From Argyresthia goedartella (Eukaryota; Arthropoda; Insecta; Lepidoptera; Argyresthiidae), in NCBI GenBank assembly GCA_949825045.1, contig OX463820.1, positions 12,474,501-12,538,500 of the forward strand: 64,000 nucleotides of DNA, written 5' to 3'. Numbering within the stretch: the first letter of the stretch is position 1; every line of letters begins with the position of its first letter. The notes under the pieces are model-generated. The model made no database searches. It saw nothing but the letters and a program-made list of their open reading frames with translations, and was not told where the DNA came from. Made by a program: the position numbers and the translations under genes. Below, in pieces: positions 33,670 through 44,602 of this stretch.

Positions 33670-33870
33670 CACTTTATATTTTAAGTATTTTTGTTGTTCT
33701 TACGCGTTCAACCTAATACGAAGGATAAAGAGGGCTTCGCTTCGCTCACCTCCTTTACCCTCCACCTAAGCTACCACAGTATTTTGCCATAGTAATTGCT
33801 GTAAAAATCAGTATATTTGCTGTGCAAATCAGTATTATTGATGTGCAGATTAATATTTCCTATTTGTAAT
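33670..33870 (+). repeat. Recurrent module with LINE-like follow-on
   Basis: GTTGTTCTTACGCGTTCAAC, then AAGAGGGCTTCGCTTCGCTC, then AAGCTACCACAGTATTTTGC. The sequence after it (GCTGTAAAAATCAGTATA, GCAGATTAATATTTCC) parallels 10,025-10,080, where it reads as a LINE C-terminus. Confidence 0.6.
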
Positions 33871-34787
33871 TGTGTACAAATTCTCCAAAATAGTTGAGTT
33901 GTTAAAGAAGTAACGTACCGCAATCATTACAAATATGTATTTTTTATATAGTATGTAAACTATTTAAAAAAACTATTAGCATGTATCACACATGTAACTT
34001 AAACTGGAACTTAAATATTGAAGGTTTGTGTTAGCCCTGGGAACCTTATATTTATAACCTACGCTTTAACATTAATATTAACTTTACATAGGTGAGCTTA
34101 TTTGGTAACGCAGCATTTGGTAAATAGATACAGATTGAGTTCTACTATTGATTATACATTATATTATCTCATCCAAAACATAGAATATACATTTTGCGAG
34201 TACATACAGTACAGTGGTAGTAATAGACCTTTCAACGGGAAAGTATAGCCTCAAACGCGTACTCGCTCACAAATGTACCACAAGCCTCGCTCTCCCGGAA
34301 GAAAGATTGCAGGAGCAAATAGGTCAGCCGAGCGAACAGAGATGGCGCTCGGCAGCCGAACATCTTTCATATCTCTGTAGGTACTATGTGAGCTGTAACT
34401 GCATAGAAAATAGTTTGGCTATAACCTAAACTGGTTAAAACCCTAATTTCTTTATAACCCTATATTAGAGATTATTTCTTACGCGTACAAAGTTCATATT
34501 CATATTAATTTTATTTGCAAACATGTTCATGGGGGTTACAGGTGGAGGAGTAAATAAAGTAAGTACATGAACCCTGAAATGGTCCGATTATATCTAAATA
34601 AAAAAAACATCAAAAGTAACAATAAAACTAATTAAAAATATCTTGTATTATAATCATAGAACTGGGTAAGTTGAGGGTCTATCTATCTATCTTCATTGTT
34701 TAAAACCAGTCAGAAATTTGCTAACAAATAGTAGCTTTTGGTTACTAATAATTATTTTTGTCTTTGACTGAACATACTAATGGTTGG
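33871..34787. other. No gene recognised
   Basis: A 71-codon frame at 34,214-34,429 is not supported by motif or splice signals. Otherwise AT-rich. Confidence 0.5.
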
Positions 34788-35557
34788 TTAATTTTTTGGG
34801 TTCCGTAGACAAATAATGGGTTCATTGTTTCTCTGCGGAACCCAAAGTAAGTAAAGTTTCGTCAAGTCTGTCTGTCTGTCTATCCGTCCGTCCGTCCGTA
34901 TGTCACAGCAACTTTATTCCGAAACTATTAAGACTACACAGTTGAAACTTGGTATGTAGACGTATTCTGTAGACCGCTTTACAATTTTTATACAATAATA
35001 AAAAAAAAAAATATGACCCCCCATAAATGGAACTGAAACCAAAAAAATTAATTTATCATTAAACCTATATGTGTAGGGTTTCTCTTATACCTATATATAT
35101 ATATATGTCTTTATGAATGACGTTAAGGTTCTGGAAAATAATTTTACTCAAAGTAAATCGTTAAAGAGACAGACCCTTCCAAAGTGGAAAAATTGTAACC
35201 CCCCCAAAACTCTAACCCCTCTCTAACTTTTAAAGTAAGAGTGCAAAATAAAAATAAAACTTATGTTGTGTATCTCAATAAAGACGAAAATTGGGTTGAA
35301 CAAAATAAAATAAGCCGTGTCTAAAACATAAAACATTTTTTTTAAACCGCAACTATTACTTTGTCATTCATACCAACACTACGAATAACAAAGTAATTAT
35401 TTGCTGTTGTAGAATGATAGTGATATTTTGGCTAGGTGTATCAGGTGCATGTGAAGTGAATACCTTCCTAATATATATTTTTTTGGATTATATTCTACAT
35501 TTATTACGGAACCCTGAATGTGCGAAGTCCGACACGCACTTAACCGGTTTTTTATAT
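34788..35557 (-). repeat. REP-G variant, uninterrupted copy
   Basis: The plus strand begins TTTGGGTTCCGTAGACAAAT, then (GTCT)n/(GTCC)n, GTTGAAACTTGGTATGTAGA and GAGACAGACCCTTCCAAAG. It ends TTACGGAACCCTGAATGTGC and GACACGCACTTAACCGG. This copy shows the empty site corresponding to the solo LTR at 17,248. Confidence 0.8.
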
Positions 35558-36109
35558 CATTTGCTAGGTTATTGTTTAATAAGATTGACATATAATATGG
35601 GCTTTTTTGGAGAAATGTAGTTTGGGTTAGGTTAATATTATGTTATTTTTCCGTGTAGCTTTTGTGCTGTGTTGATATTGATGGGGGGTGTCTTTCGACA
35701 TAGGTGACTATTTCAAATATTTACAGTGATGATAATGTCAAGATCTTATCTTTTTGGAAGTGGGTTTGCAACTGTCTAGATGTTGAATATTAGCTATGAT
35801 TCTGACACATTTCTTTTGCATTATAAACAAGTCGTTAGCTTTTACGATATTACCCCAGAGAATAAGATAAGAAATACTTTTTTTTTGTGGGAGGGCACTG
35901 CATCAGCGCTCAACGATCGGGCACTTAGGGGTAGTATTGAAACGTATGACCGGAAATCAAGTTTTTAATTGACAACAATCGCGCGACAAACTGAGCCTGG
36001 CTAGAAATACTGGTTTTGTCTGACAAAATACTAATTGCGCGACAAGAAATCTCAAAAATTTCAACTTGAAAATAATGATTCGAATAACTTATATACAAAA
36101 AGAGCGTTG
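35558..36109. other. No gene recognised
   Basis: Short frames only. Confidence 0.5.
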
Positions 36110-36215
36110 GATTTTGTTGTGCTTACATATATGTTCAACCAAACAGGAAGGATAAACGGGGATTCCCTTCGCTCACCCTCTTTATCCTTCAGCTATACCC
36201 TGATCCACCACTTCG
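36110..36215 (+). repeat. Recurrent module, diverged copy
   Basis: TATATGTTCAACC, GAAGGATAAACGGGGATTCC, CTTCGCTCACCC and TTTATCCTTCAGCTATACCC follow the order of the module, with about 15-20 percent change by eye. Confidence 0.55.
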
Positions 36216-36556
36216 CCCAGACAGGCTTTATTTAGCCAATAAGCGTTGACTAAATAAACTATTCAGTAATTTTTCTCGCAATTCAGTTATTTTGTCGCGG
36301 AATTCCGTAACTTTTTCGCGCATTTAAGGTTTTCCTCATAATTTCTTTATTGCACACAAAATATAAATCAAAATTACATTGTAGATAAAACAGTGCACAA
36401 CGGCGTACTTATCTCTAAGTAAGATATCTCTTCGAGTAAGAGGTAATTGTTGAGCGGGGGTAGACTAATTGAGTACAATTGTACTACATAGACTACATAC
36501 CTAAACATAATAATATACACTTCAAAATAAATACCTAAACCTGTTTATATAAACAT

Positions 36557-38962
36557 CTAAGCCTTACTATATAAACGATTACTTAAATACTGTATAAGAA
36601 TAATAAACTTAAGATATATATATGTATATAAATTATAAATAAAATGAAAATACATACATACACAATATCTATGCTTGAAGAGAAAGGTAGTGCTCTTTAA
36701 CTCGACTTTTAAAAATGTTGAGAGTTGAACTGTCCCTGATGGTGGGGGGAGTGCATTCCACAGCTGGATGGCCCGGATTCTAAAGCCATGCCCGTAGGAC
36801 ACGGTGTTATGCTGTGGTAGGGTGAGCATGGAAACAGTCTGAGTTCTCCGAAGCCTGCTGGAAGAAAGGAAAGAAAAACGTTCTCGAAGAAAGGAAGGAT
36901 AGCGAGGGTTACGTAAAATATTAAACAGCAGATTGAGGATGTGAGTATCCCGGCGAAGACGTATCGGGAGCCACTTCAACTCCTTGCGATACAGCGAAAC
37001 ATGATCATACTTGCGCAACCCAAAGATGAACCGAATCCCGAGGTTTTGAAGTCGCTCGAGTTTGTTCAATTGTTCTTCTTTCGCGCTGAGCCAACAGACG
37101 TCTGCATAATCAATGAGAGGTAGAAGGAGAGACTGGGCATGGGTGATTTTGGTCTGTCGAGGTAGGAAGTTCTGAAGTCTCTTTAGAGAGTGAAAGGTAG
37201 CAAAGACTCGACGACTGACATCATTGACATGCAGTGACCAGGACAGTTGGTTATCGAAGATAATGCCCAGAATTTTAGCTTTCTTGCTGTACATGATTAT
37301 AGTGCCATTGAAAGTGACAGGAGAAATGGGTTGATTCTGCATCAGATTAAGAAAATAACTGGTACCAATAATCATGGCCTGGGACTTGGTCTGGTTAACC
37401 AAAAGACCGAAGGAAGAAGCCCAGACCCTAATACCCTCAAGATCGGCGTTCAGTGCCTCCACCGCAGAATCAATATCACAAGGAGAGAAGTGGCGATAAA
37501 TCTGGAGATCGTCGGCATAAAGATGGTAGGAAGAGGATAATACGTCTGAAATGGAGTTAATGAAAATGAAAAACAGAAGGGGAGAGAGTATGCCGCCTTG
37601 GGGAACACCAGAAGAGAGACTACACCATTCGCTGGATGCCTCCTCCGACCTGACACGCTGCCGCTGACCTCTCAGATAGGAATCGAACCAGCTGGCAGAT
37701 AAGGAGGAGACATTCAAAGACTTGAGCAGTTCAACGAGGATTTCGAAATCAACGCAGTTAAACGCACTACTAAAGTCCAGCAGAGCCAACACGGTGAGCT
37801 GTTTGCTGTCCATGGCTAGCTGAATGTCATCCGTGACTTTCAATAAAGCAGTGACGGTGCTATGGCCTGTTCTGAATCCTGACTGGAATTGGTTCAGAAG
37901 ATCGTTTGTAGTGAGGTAAGATGACAATTGGGAGTGAACAAGGGACTCGAGGACGTTTGAGAGGATGGGCAGGATGAAGATAGGGCGATACTCTTTAAAG
38001 GAAGTAGGATTCGAGGTTTTAGGTAGAGGGAGCACTAATGCTTTTTTCCAAACGTTAGGAAAAGAGCCATTGAGCAGGGTAAAATTAATTATGTGTGATA
38101 TTGCAGGAAGAAGTTCTTCCAGGATTGAGCACAAGATCTTAAGGCAAATTTTGTCATCACCTACTGCTTTCGAGTTAACTGCTAGTACCGCTTTCCTAAC
38201 TGCGTCGATTCCAACACCACTCAAGTTGAATGGTGTAGTGTTGGGCAGGGGTTTAGAGCGCAAGCTCTGAAGAGTGGTTTGTTTGACGGTCGGATCCATC
38301 ACAACAGGTGGGGCAGAAAGAAACTGGTTGAGGTCATTGAGATCAACGTTACCGGGGGAAAGGTCCTGGGTCTTACCTATACCAAGCGTTCTCAGAAACT
38401 TCCATACCTGGGCTGGACTGTACTTTTCAATGCAATCGTGTATGTGCTTGCGTTTGGCATCACGACAGAGACGGTTACAGCGATGACGGAGGCATTTGTA
38501 AGAAGAGAAATAGTCATCTGTCGGATCCTTACGGTAAATACATTTAGCTATATTCCTCTTGGCCATTAGACGCTTGATAGTGTCTGTTAGCAAAGGGGCA
38601 GGAAGGTGTTTCACACGAACTTTTTTTATTGGATCATGTTTGTCATAGAGACCCAGGACAATGGCGTTGAAATTCACAATTTTCTCATCTACTGATTCAC
38701 TGGCAATGACTGGGGACCAATCAATCGATAGGGCATCCGACCTAATAGAATCAAGGACATTGTCCTTAAAGTTACGAAGACCAAGAAACTTTGCTCTGCT
38801 CTTCAGAGGTCTAATCTTGTACGACAGAAAGATAAGGTCGTGAAAAGAGAAAGGTGAATTCATTTGACCATGAAGGGCGCCCTTGTCTAGATTAGAAGTG
38901 ATCATGATATCAAGAAGAGTGGGACTGCAGTGAGGTTGAAAGTGAGTGACAGCAAGAGGCAA
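36557..38962 (-). CDS. LINE endonuclease (end)-reverse transcriptase, 801 codons
   Basis: The largest LINE frame here. Residues 1-52 are the end of the apurinic-like endonuclease (SPFSFHDLIFLSYKIR). RT motifs follow: LPKTSNPTSFKEYRPI at about 313-328, FQSGFRTGHSTV at 359-370, LLDFSSAFNCVD at 394-405, SGVPQGGILSPLLF at 451-464, YADD at 482-485 and ILGIIFDNQLSW later. The C-terminus has RIRAIQLWNALPPP. The ATG at 38,962 is only the first Met in this open stretch; the true protein began in the endonuclease frames upstream. The SDH endonuclease motif reads SFH, and motif A has N where D is usual in FDCVD, so decay has begun. Related fragment: 62,880-63,025. Confidence 0.8.
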   Translation of the reverse strand: MPLAVTHFQPHCSPTLLDIMITSNLDKGALHGQMNSPFSFHDLIFLSYKIRPLKSRAKFLGLRNFKDNVLDSIRSDALSIDWSPVIASESVDEKIVNFNAIVLGLYDKHDPIKKVRVKHLPAPLLTDTIKRLMAKRNIAKCIYRKDPTDDYFSSYKCLRHRCNRLCRDAKRKHIHDCIEKYSPAQVWKFLRTLGIGKTQDLSPGNVDLNDLNQFLSAPPVVMDPTVKQTTLQSLRSKPLPNTTPFNLSGVGIDAVRKAVLAVNSKAVGDDKICLKILCSILEELLPAISHIINFTLLNGSFPNVWKKALVLPLPKTSNPTSFKEYRPIFILPILSNVLESLVHSQLSSYLTTNDLLNQFQSGFRTGHSTVTALLKVTDDIQLAMDSKQLTVLALLDFSSAFNCVDFEILVELLKSLNVSSLSASWFDSYLRGQRQRVRSEEASSEWCSLSSGVPQGGILSPLLFFIFINSISDVLSSSYHLYADDLQIYRHFSPCDIDSAVEALNADLEGIRVWASSFGLLVNQTKSQAMIIGTSYFLNLMQNQPISPVTFNGTIIMYSKKAKILGIIFDNQLSWSLHVNDVSRRVFATFHSLKRLQNFLPRQTKITHAQSLLLPLIDYADVCWLSAKEEQLNKLERLQNLGIRFIFGLRKYDHVSLYRKELKWLPIRLRRDTHILNLLFNILRNPRYPSFLRERFSFLSSSRLRRTQTVSMLTLPQHNTVSYGHGFRIRAIQLWNALPPPSGTVQLSTFLKVELKSTTFLFKHRYCVCMYFHFIYNLYTYIYLKFIILIQYLSNRLYSKA

Positions 38963-39018
38963 AATATGAAGGTTAAAGGATTTAATTATGGATGTGAGTT
39001 TGTCAGACCGTGAATCGT

Positions 39019-39535
39019 TTAGGAGAGATAGGTGTTGAAATCACCGAGAATTAAGGTGTCGTTATAAAGCGGCGTCAATTCATTGAGGAGGTATTCAAAC
39101 GATTCGAAGTAGTCAATGCGAAGAGATGGGCTATAGAGAATACCCAGAAGAACCTTGTTATGGTGAAGAATGATTTCGAGAAAGAGATGTTCAGCAGACT
39201 CGGAGTATAGACTGGGGGATGCACTTATCACCTTGCACGGAATATCCGCATGTAGCAACGCCCCCACCGGCCTTACCGACTCTGTCATTCCTGTATAACC
39301 TGTAACCGGGAAGAGAGTATAATGATGATGGCAGCGAGGGTTTCAGGAACGACTCAGAGACAAGGATGCCGTCCACGCATTGGCCACTAAAAGTCTCGAT
39401 AAGATCCGGGTAGCTGGAATGAATGCTTTGCGCGATGATATGCACTAAGTTCAGATTTTCCTCAAGAGATGAGACACTGTTTTCCGCACTCAAAAAGTCA
39501 TCAACGTTGTCGGTTGAAGAGCAAGAAAAGAAACT
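39019..39535 (-). pseudogene. LINE endonuclease domain, frameshifted
   Basis: Two minus frames complement each other: 39,191-39,493 (SLPGYRLYRNDRVGKAGGGV) and 39,019-39,288 (ALLHADIPCKVIS to LILGDFNTYLS). The shift lies near 39,255-39,275. A further one-base loss near 39,027 separates the GDFN motif from the RT frame. GDFN and the RNDR--KAGGGVA block are conserved endonuclease features. Confidence 0.75.
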
Positions 39536-40840
39536 AATTTTATAATTATATCATCAAATAAAATATCCATAAATACTTATTATAGAAATATATACGCAAA
39601 TAAAATAAATAAAATAATAAACTTTTAACTTACAAATATTACTGTACTATGACTATATACTATGCTATCCCGCATGTTCCTCTGTTGATGATCGTTCGCT
39701 CAATTAGTTTTTTATCCGCTTGTTTATCATTCCCCATTAGTTATTTGATGTTTCAGTGATTGTAGTTGCAGCTGACTTTATCTTGTCACAATACTTCAAC
39801 GTTCACTCGACATCTCAAAGATGCGGCTAAATAATCAGATAACTTCATCTTTATGAAAAAAATCTTAAGTATCTTACAAATCTTGGTGTTGATAAAATTA
39901 AAGTTCAAGTGATCACGTTAAACTTTAATTATATCAACTCCAAGATTTCCAGAGTAAGCTAGCTGTTATACATTTCTCGTGTTTTCTATTTAACACGCTT
40001 GGTAACGCCAAATTAGGATAAATTCCAATCTTTGAAGCGCTATTTCTCAAACGGTAATAGCGATCTCTATCCCAAAAAAATATATGTTATTATGGCATCC
40101 TTTTTCTTCAATCTGTATTTTTAAAAACTTCATATGTAATGTAAAATGGAAACTATAGATTCAGAAAAACTAAATCAAAATGAAGATGTTTATACCTAAA
40201 ATTTTTCATTTCTTGAGATCTAAAAATAATAGTGATTTGGTTATTGGGTCAAAAAATAGGTATTTAAAATATCGTAAAACTGTGTTTTTGAAGTAACTAA
40301 AAACACACAATTTTCGCAATCCTAATAATGTAATTTTATCCGTTTCGTAAACTTATAAAAATATATAAATAGGTAACCGCAGGAACTGCCGTAAAAGCCA
40401 AGTTACAGTGTGAGCTGTTATGAACTTTATTTAAATATGGTTGTGTCCTAATTTTCATCTACTACCAGTTGCTAATTTTACAGATAGACGAGCCTTAATC
40501 ATAAATGAGCTGATCGCTGATTGGTTGCCGGAAATCCGAAAACTATTTTTATAAATATCAGCACCAGATAATGACGGAAACAGCTCAGTCAAGATTTTTT
40601 GAGCGCTCGGCTAAATTCTTAATGCATCTACAAGAAAGCTACTGAACGGACCCGAGACTTCAGCTTATGAATAAGTAAAACGGAAAGCCCTTTGTATCAT
40701 TAATTTCCTCCCTGCGATGATTAGTAACGTTTCACAAATAAATTATGTTTACTTTGGTCTATTGTAATGCCAGGTGACAGAACTTTCTAGAATAAGTCTG
40801 AATATGACTTTTCTTGCCTTCTTTTCCAATAACATTATAT
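39536..40840. other. No gene recognised; contains a 71-bp hairpin
   Basis: AT-rich. The only structure seen is the inverted repeat at 39,878-39,948, listed separately. Confidence 0.5.
39878..39948. repeat. 71-bp hairpin, 28-bp arms
   Basis: AAATCTTGGTGTTGATAAAA and the next 8 bases pair with 39,921-39,948 (AACTTTAATTATATCAACTC and 8 more), with 2 mismatches in 28 and a 15-base loop. The size and loop would suit a microRNA precursor, but a small MITE is equally possible. Confidence 0.8.
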
Positions 40841-41110
40841 AGCGTCACGCCTTTTCCCATACGGGGTGGCAGAGGCACAATTGTGCCCCCTTTAAGCCAG
40901 TTATTCAATACTCCATTTTGCGTGACAGGGGGTTAGCCCATCGCCGCAGCTATGGAGTAATGAAGGTTTCCTCACGATGTTTTCCATCACCGTTAGAACG
41001 TCCGTATAATGCATTAAGATAACTTTATTATCTCATTGGTACATGGTCAGGAATCGAACCTGCATCTCCTGTTTGAGAAGCAAGCGTGAAACCCATTAGA
41101 CCACGGAGCT
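40841..41110 (-). mobile_element. SINE-A, reference full-length copy
   Basis: On the minus strand: AGCTCCGTGGTCTAATGGGT (A box), GCAGGTTCGATTCCTGACCA (B box), the TTAGAACG-type body and 3' end GGAAAAGGCGTGACGCTATA. It is 270 bp and the cleanest copy in the window. Confidence 0.9.
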
Positions 41111-41708
41111 CTTTTCCAATAAATACTCGTATTAAGACAATCCCGACTTTAGACTTTAATTATTTCTCTTTTCAACAAGACTCATTGGAGTATGTTAAGT
41201 TTTTTTGACCTGAGATGGCAAAACTTTGCATTACCACAAACAATCTATAAAATGCAATGCAAGTCTTATTCGCGCTGTGAGTTCCATAAAAATAATGATG
41301 TCGATGAAGACTGAAGCCCTAAGTATACTGTGATCAATTACGAGTAAAAAGCAAGTCATAAATGTCGTCATATTTCAACCCCCACATAATTCCATAAAAC
41401 AGACCCTGACAGACAGTGGAACAACGGACGTTTCGCTACGGAATCCTTAAATTCGTACAAGAAAGTGAGTAAAGAAGCCAGGTAGTTTTTCAATAACCTC
41501 ATACCGAATCAGAATAATCATTATTGTATTCGGTTACCGGTGCGTGGCTCATCGGGTATTCATAACGTTATTTATATGGAGCCAACGTGATCACAACCTA
41601 ACAATACACGATGTTATTACAAAAACACTACGGGCAGTATCTACTAATGTAGTTATTGGTACGTTTTCATCTACTGTCACAACGAAAGGTTTCCCTAACG
41701 CAAATGCG
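41111..41708. other. No gene recognised
   Basis: Nothing beyond short frames. The 80-codon frame at 41,544-41,786 runs into the REP-G fragment. Confidence 0.5.
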
Positions 41709-41768
41709 CGGCTCCCCCGTACTAGGGTGCCATACTCGAAGGGTGCCAAACGGGACCCTATGTGCCTT
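41709..41768 (-). repeat. REP-G end fragment
   Basis: TAGGGTGCCATACTCGAAGG and GTGCCAAACGGGACCCT match the inverted end of the 6,297-7,127 copy. Confidence 0.6.
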
Positions 41769-41837
41769 TTCACAGGCACACGGTAACGGCACGTCCACGG
41801 CGCCGTGTAAAGTAGTATTGAGCTAATGAGCATCATA

Positions 41838-42080
41838 CGACCCGAAAGGCCGAGTCGGCAGCGACCCTGCCTACGAAGCCAAGGATCCCGGGTTCGAGTC
41901 CCGGTGCATATATTTGTTTGATGAGAACGGATGTTTGTACCCTAGTCATGGTTGATTATCTATCTAATTATAATATTTTTCTTAATAAGTATGTGTATCG
42001 TTGTCTAGTACCCAAGATACAGGGAATCCTAGTTTGGGGTTAGATCAATGTGTGTAAATAGTGTCCTAGGTATTATTATA
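41838..42080 (+). mobile_element. SINE-B, near full length
   Basis: CGACCCGAAAGGCCGAGTCG, CCCGGGTTCGAGTCCCGG (B box), TTTGTTTGATGAGAACGGAT and GTGTGTAAATAGTGTCCTAG with an ATT tail are present. Although the head is tRNA-like, its ends do not form an acceptor stem, so it is not a tRNA gene. Confidence 0.85.
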
Positions 42081-42144
42081 TACCTGAGAGCTTTCATGGC
42101 GTTGCGACCGTGCTGTGAATTTACTTATAAAGTATTCATGTGAA

Positions 42145-42215
42145 AAAGTACTATTACTAAGCCTCCGCTGCCCGTCTGTCTGTCTGTCCGTTAGTGGGCT
42201 GTGTGTCATGAACCG
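42145..42215 (-). repeat. REP-G short fragment
   Basis: ACTAAGCCTCCGCTGCCCGT and a (CTGT)n run match, inverted, the (ACAG)n-CGGAGGCTTAGTA part of 43,752-44,602. Confidence 0.55.
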
Positions 42216-42589
42216 TTATACCACTACCGGGTTGACAATTTGAAATGTCCACAGAATGTGTCTTCCTGATGCCACTACAGCAATCAATAATGAACTACAC
42301 GTAAAGTAAGTGGATCCCCATTCAAAGGACGTCTTTTTGCGTTTTTTGTACGTTGGTACTTAGGAAAACTTCTGTGAGTCCCACTCGCGACTCTACTCCA
42401 CTCTGGTGATGGAAACATTAAAACCGGTAACAGTCATACCGATTCCAGTAGGCCTATTCTGTATCTCTGACATCTATCACAATCCACTTCCAATTGATTT
42501 CACATGAGCTGTAAAAATAAATAAATGTACCCCAATAATGTACCTACCGAGGGGCACAGGCCTTTACCCGAATACGAGTAAGATAGATC
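42216..42589. other. No gene recognised
   Basis: Nothing identified. Confidence 0.5.
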
Positions 42590-42782
42590 CATACCCAAAC
42601 ACCCTGGCTTAGTGCGGGTTGATGGAGAGGTGTCGGACTTGTGGCCCGACTCGACTGTCAGAAGTTATCAAGCTGCCCTTTTAGGGCCTGTGACTCGGCT
42701 GTACGACTGGCTAGCACGGAGTAGCGTTAGTAGCCGGGACCGACAGCTTAACGTGTCATCCGATATACGGAAGAAAGACTGA
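42590..42782 (+). repeat. Dispersed repeat with GCCGGGACC-ACAGCTTAACGTG, second copy
   Basis: It matches 11,773-12,060 in block order: CTGGCTTAGTGCGG, AGCTGCCCTTTTAGGGCCT, AGTAGCCGGGACC, GACAGCTTAACGTGTCATCC. It ends next to a SINE-A. Confidence 0.65.
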
Positions 42783-42810
42783 AATTTGAATTAGTATAAA
42801 TTGGGATGAC

Positions 42811-43124
42811 ATTACATAGCGTCACGCCTTTTCCCATAAGGGGCACCAGAAGCACAATTGTGTACATTTTCAGCCAGTTATTCAATACTCTATTTTGCGT
42901 GACAGGGGGCTAGCCCATCGCCGCTGCTATTTAGTAATGAAGGTTTCCTCGCGATGATTTGTATCACCGTTAGAACGTCCTTATTTACTTATTTAATCTA
43001 TGGGCATGAGCGGCCAGAAATAAATATATATTATTATCATTATGTCATTAGGACATGGTCAGGACCGGGATTCGAACCTGCACCTCCAGCGTGAGCAGCA
43101 AAGGTCCACTAGACCAAGGAGCTC
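42811..43124 (-). mobile_element. SINE-A with internal insertion
   Basis: The 3' end (GCGTCACGCCTTTTCCCATA) and the head (B-box complement GGATTCGAACC) are present. About 50 bp of AT-rich sequence (near 42,995-43,060) lies between body and head. The A-box end reads CACTAGACCAAGGAGCT. Confidence 0.85.
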
Positions 43125-43751
43125 TAGAAATCGGGATACGTTAAGAGAAGCATAATAGTCGCAACTAAATTAACGAAACGAATTCATAAACTGTGTTTGA
43201 AAATAGAGCCTGTGGTAATCGGACAAAAACTGTTAAATTTCAAGATGTCATTTAGTTACTTAGTTTTGACGCATTCATAATTAATTCCATCGTTTCGTGA
43301 CACTCAAGTAATTAATTTGTTTAAAGAAACTGTCACCATTTTTAACCTTACAATAAGTCAATTAAGAGGATTTGAAATAGAGTCACAGCTAGGTCACCGT
43401 GGTAATAAGAAACTGACGTAATTAGTCGTTTTTATTAGTTACTGTCTGATGGTATGAGAAGAAACCTATTATTTGAGTCTTTTATTGTTTTGAACAAACA
43501 CAAACAAAATTGTTCCCCAGATTCATGTCATACCTTTAACCAACTTGGCGATTGTTGAGAACCGTAGAACGCACCCGCAACTAACTAACAACTAACAGGT
43601 TTCAGTAGAAAACAAAGCCTGCTTTAATTTACCTTCCATCGAAAAATAAAAGAAACCTAGCCAACCTTTTAGGCAGACAAAAATAGACACCAGACCACTT
43701 CACCTCTGAACCCGGTGGATACAAAACCGAAGACCTATTTCGATTGTAGAA
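43125..43751. other. No gene recognised
   Basis: AT-rich with no sustained frame. Confidence 0.5.
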
Positions 43752-44602
43752 AAGCCGACCAAGTGAGAATCGGACTCGCACAGAAGGGTTCCGTGCCATC
43801 TAACAATACATAACACTGTGTTAGCTTCCTTGATTTATATAATTTATGAAAATCACAATCTGATTAAAAAGTTATTTGAACTCGTTCGCGCACGTTTGAA
43901 TGAAGGCGCGCGAACAAAAAACATATCTTGTTTTTCACCCCTTGTTTATTTGATGGATATTCATGCTGGATTATAGTCATGGTCATAAATTTCAAGTAGT
44001 AGTTTTCAAATTACATAAAATCTGTAAAGCGCGCCAACTCGGACACAAAACCGCCATGCGCTCCAAATTCGACATAAAAAACATTGTGTTCCGAGTCTCG
44101 CGCATTTTCTTGAGTCGACAGTCGCCACGTGCAGAAGTCCGAGAAATATACAGGTTCTTGTAAAGTACGTGGCAGTTATACTCTAATTGTGAGCATGAGC
44201 GCCATTTTTGCGAATTCAGTCTATATCGAACTGTGCTACGTGGAATACCAAGTCATAATGTGTGTGTGTGTCAAAAAGTGTGATAGTGTGGCAGTTTTAC
44301 TCTAATTGTCCTTGGAAATGAGTGCCAGTTTTACAACAGTGTAATTTAAAAAATGTTTTAAAATCGCAAAAAATACATCTTTTATATGAGAAGCCCCTAA
44401 AGTTTTTGAAACGAACCAGAAGTCATTATTTGTTGATGCAGCGGCAATACAAATGCACACTGTAAAAATTTCAAATCTGTATACTTATTATATTACGGCT
44501 CATTAGATGGAGTCCGCTGACAGACAGACAGGCGGAGAGATGGACACCGGAGGCTTAGTAACAGGGTCCCAATTGGCACCCTCGGGTATGGAACCCTAAA
44601 AA
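43752..44602 (+). repeat. REP-G, full copy
   Basis: It starts AAAGCCGACCAAGTGAGAAT and AGAAGGGTTCCGTGCC and ends GGCACCCTCGGGTATGGAAC with CCTAAAAAGCCGG. The ends are partly complementary, as in other copies. A 66-codon frame at 43,963-44,163 lies inside and is not called; it is absent from other copies. Confidence 0.75.

Larger units (their letters stand above)
36341..39535 (-). mobile_element. CR1/Jockey-type LINE, nearly complete ORF2
   Basis: Minus strand. Endonuclease start (LNLVHIIAQSIHSSYPDLIE) at about 39,450, then LILGDFNTYLS near 39,025, then the RT frame. A polyadenylation-like GTGCAATAAAG lies at about 36,344-36,354. No separate ORF1 is visible upstream, so the copy is probably 5'-truncated. 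No clear target duplication could be found by eye. Confidence 0.8.

Noticed and set aside
36557..36720. Extra C-terminal hydrophobic tail (FIYNLYTYIYLKFIILI) as a membrane anchor on the LINE protein
   Set aside because: It is AT-rich readthrough after the FLKVELK end where family members normally stop; most likely 3' UTR read in frame.
41838..41912. tRNA gene with CCCGGGTTCGAGTCCCGG
   Set aside because: The head lacks a pairing acceptor stem and is followed by a constant body and tail seen in other SINE-B copies.
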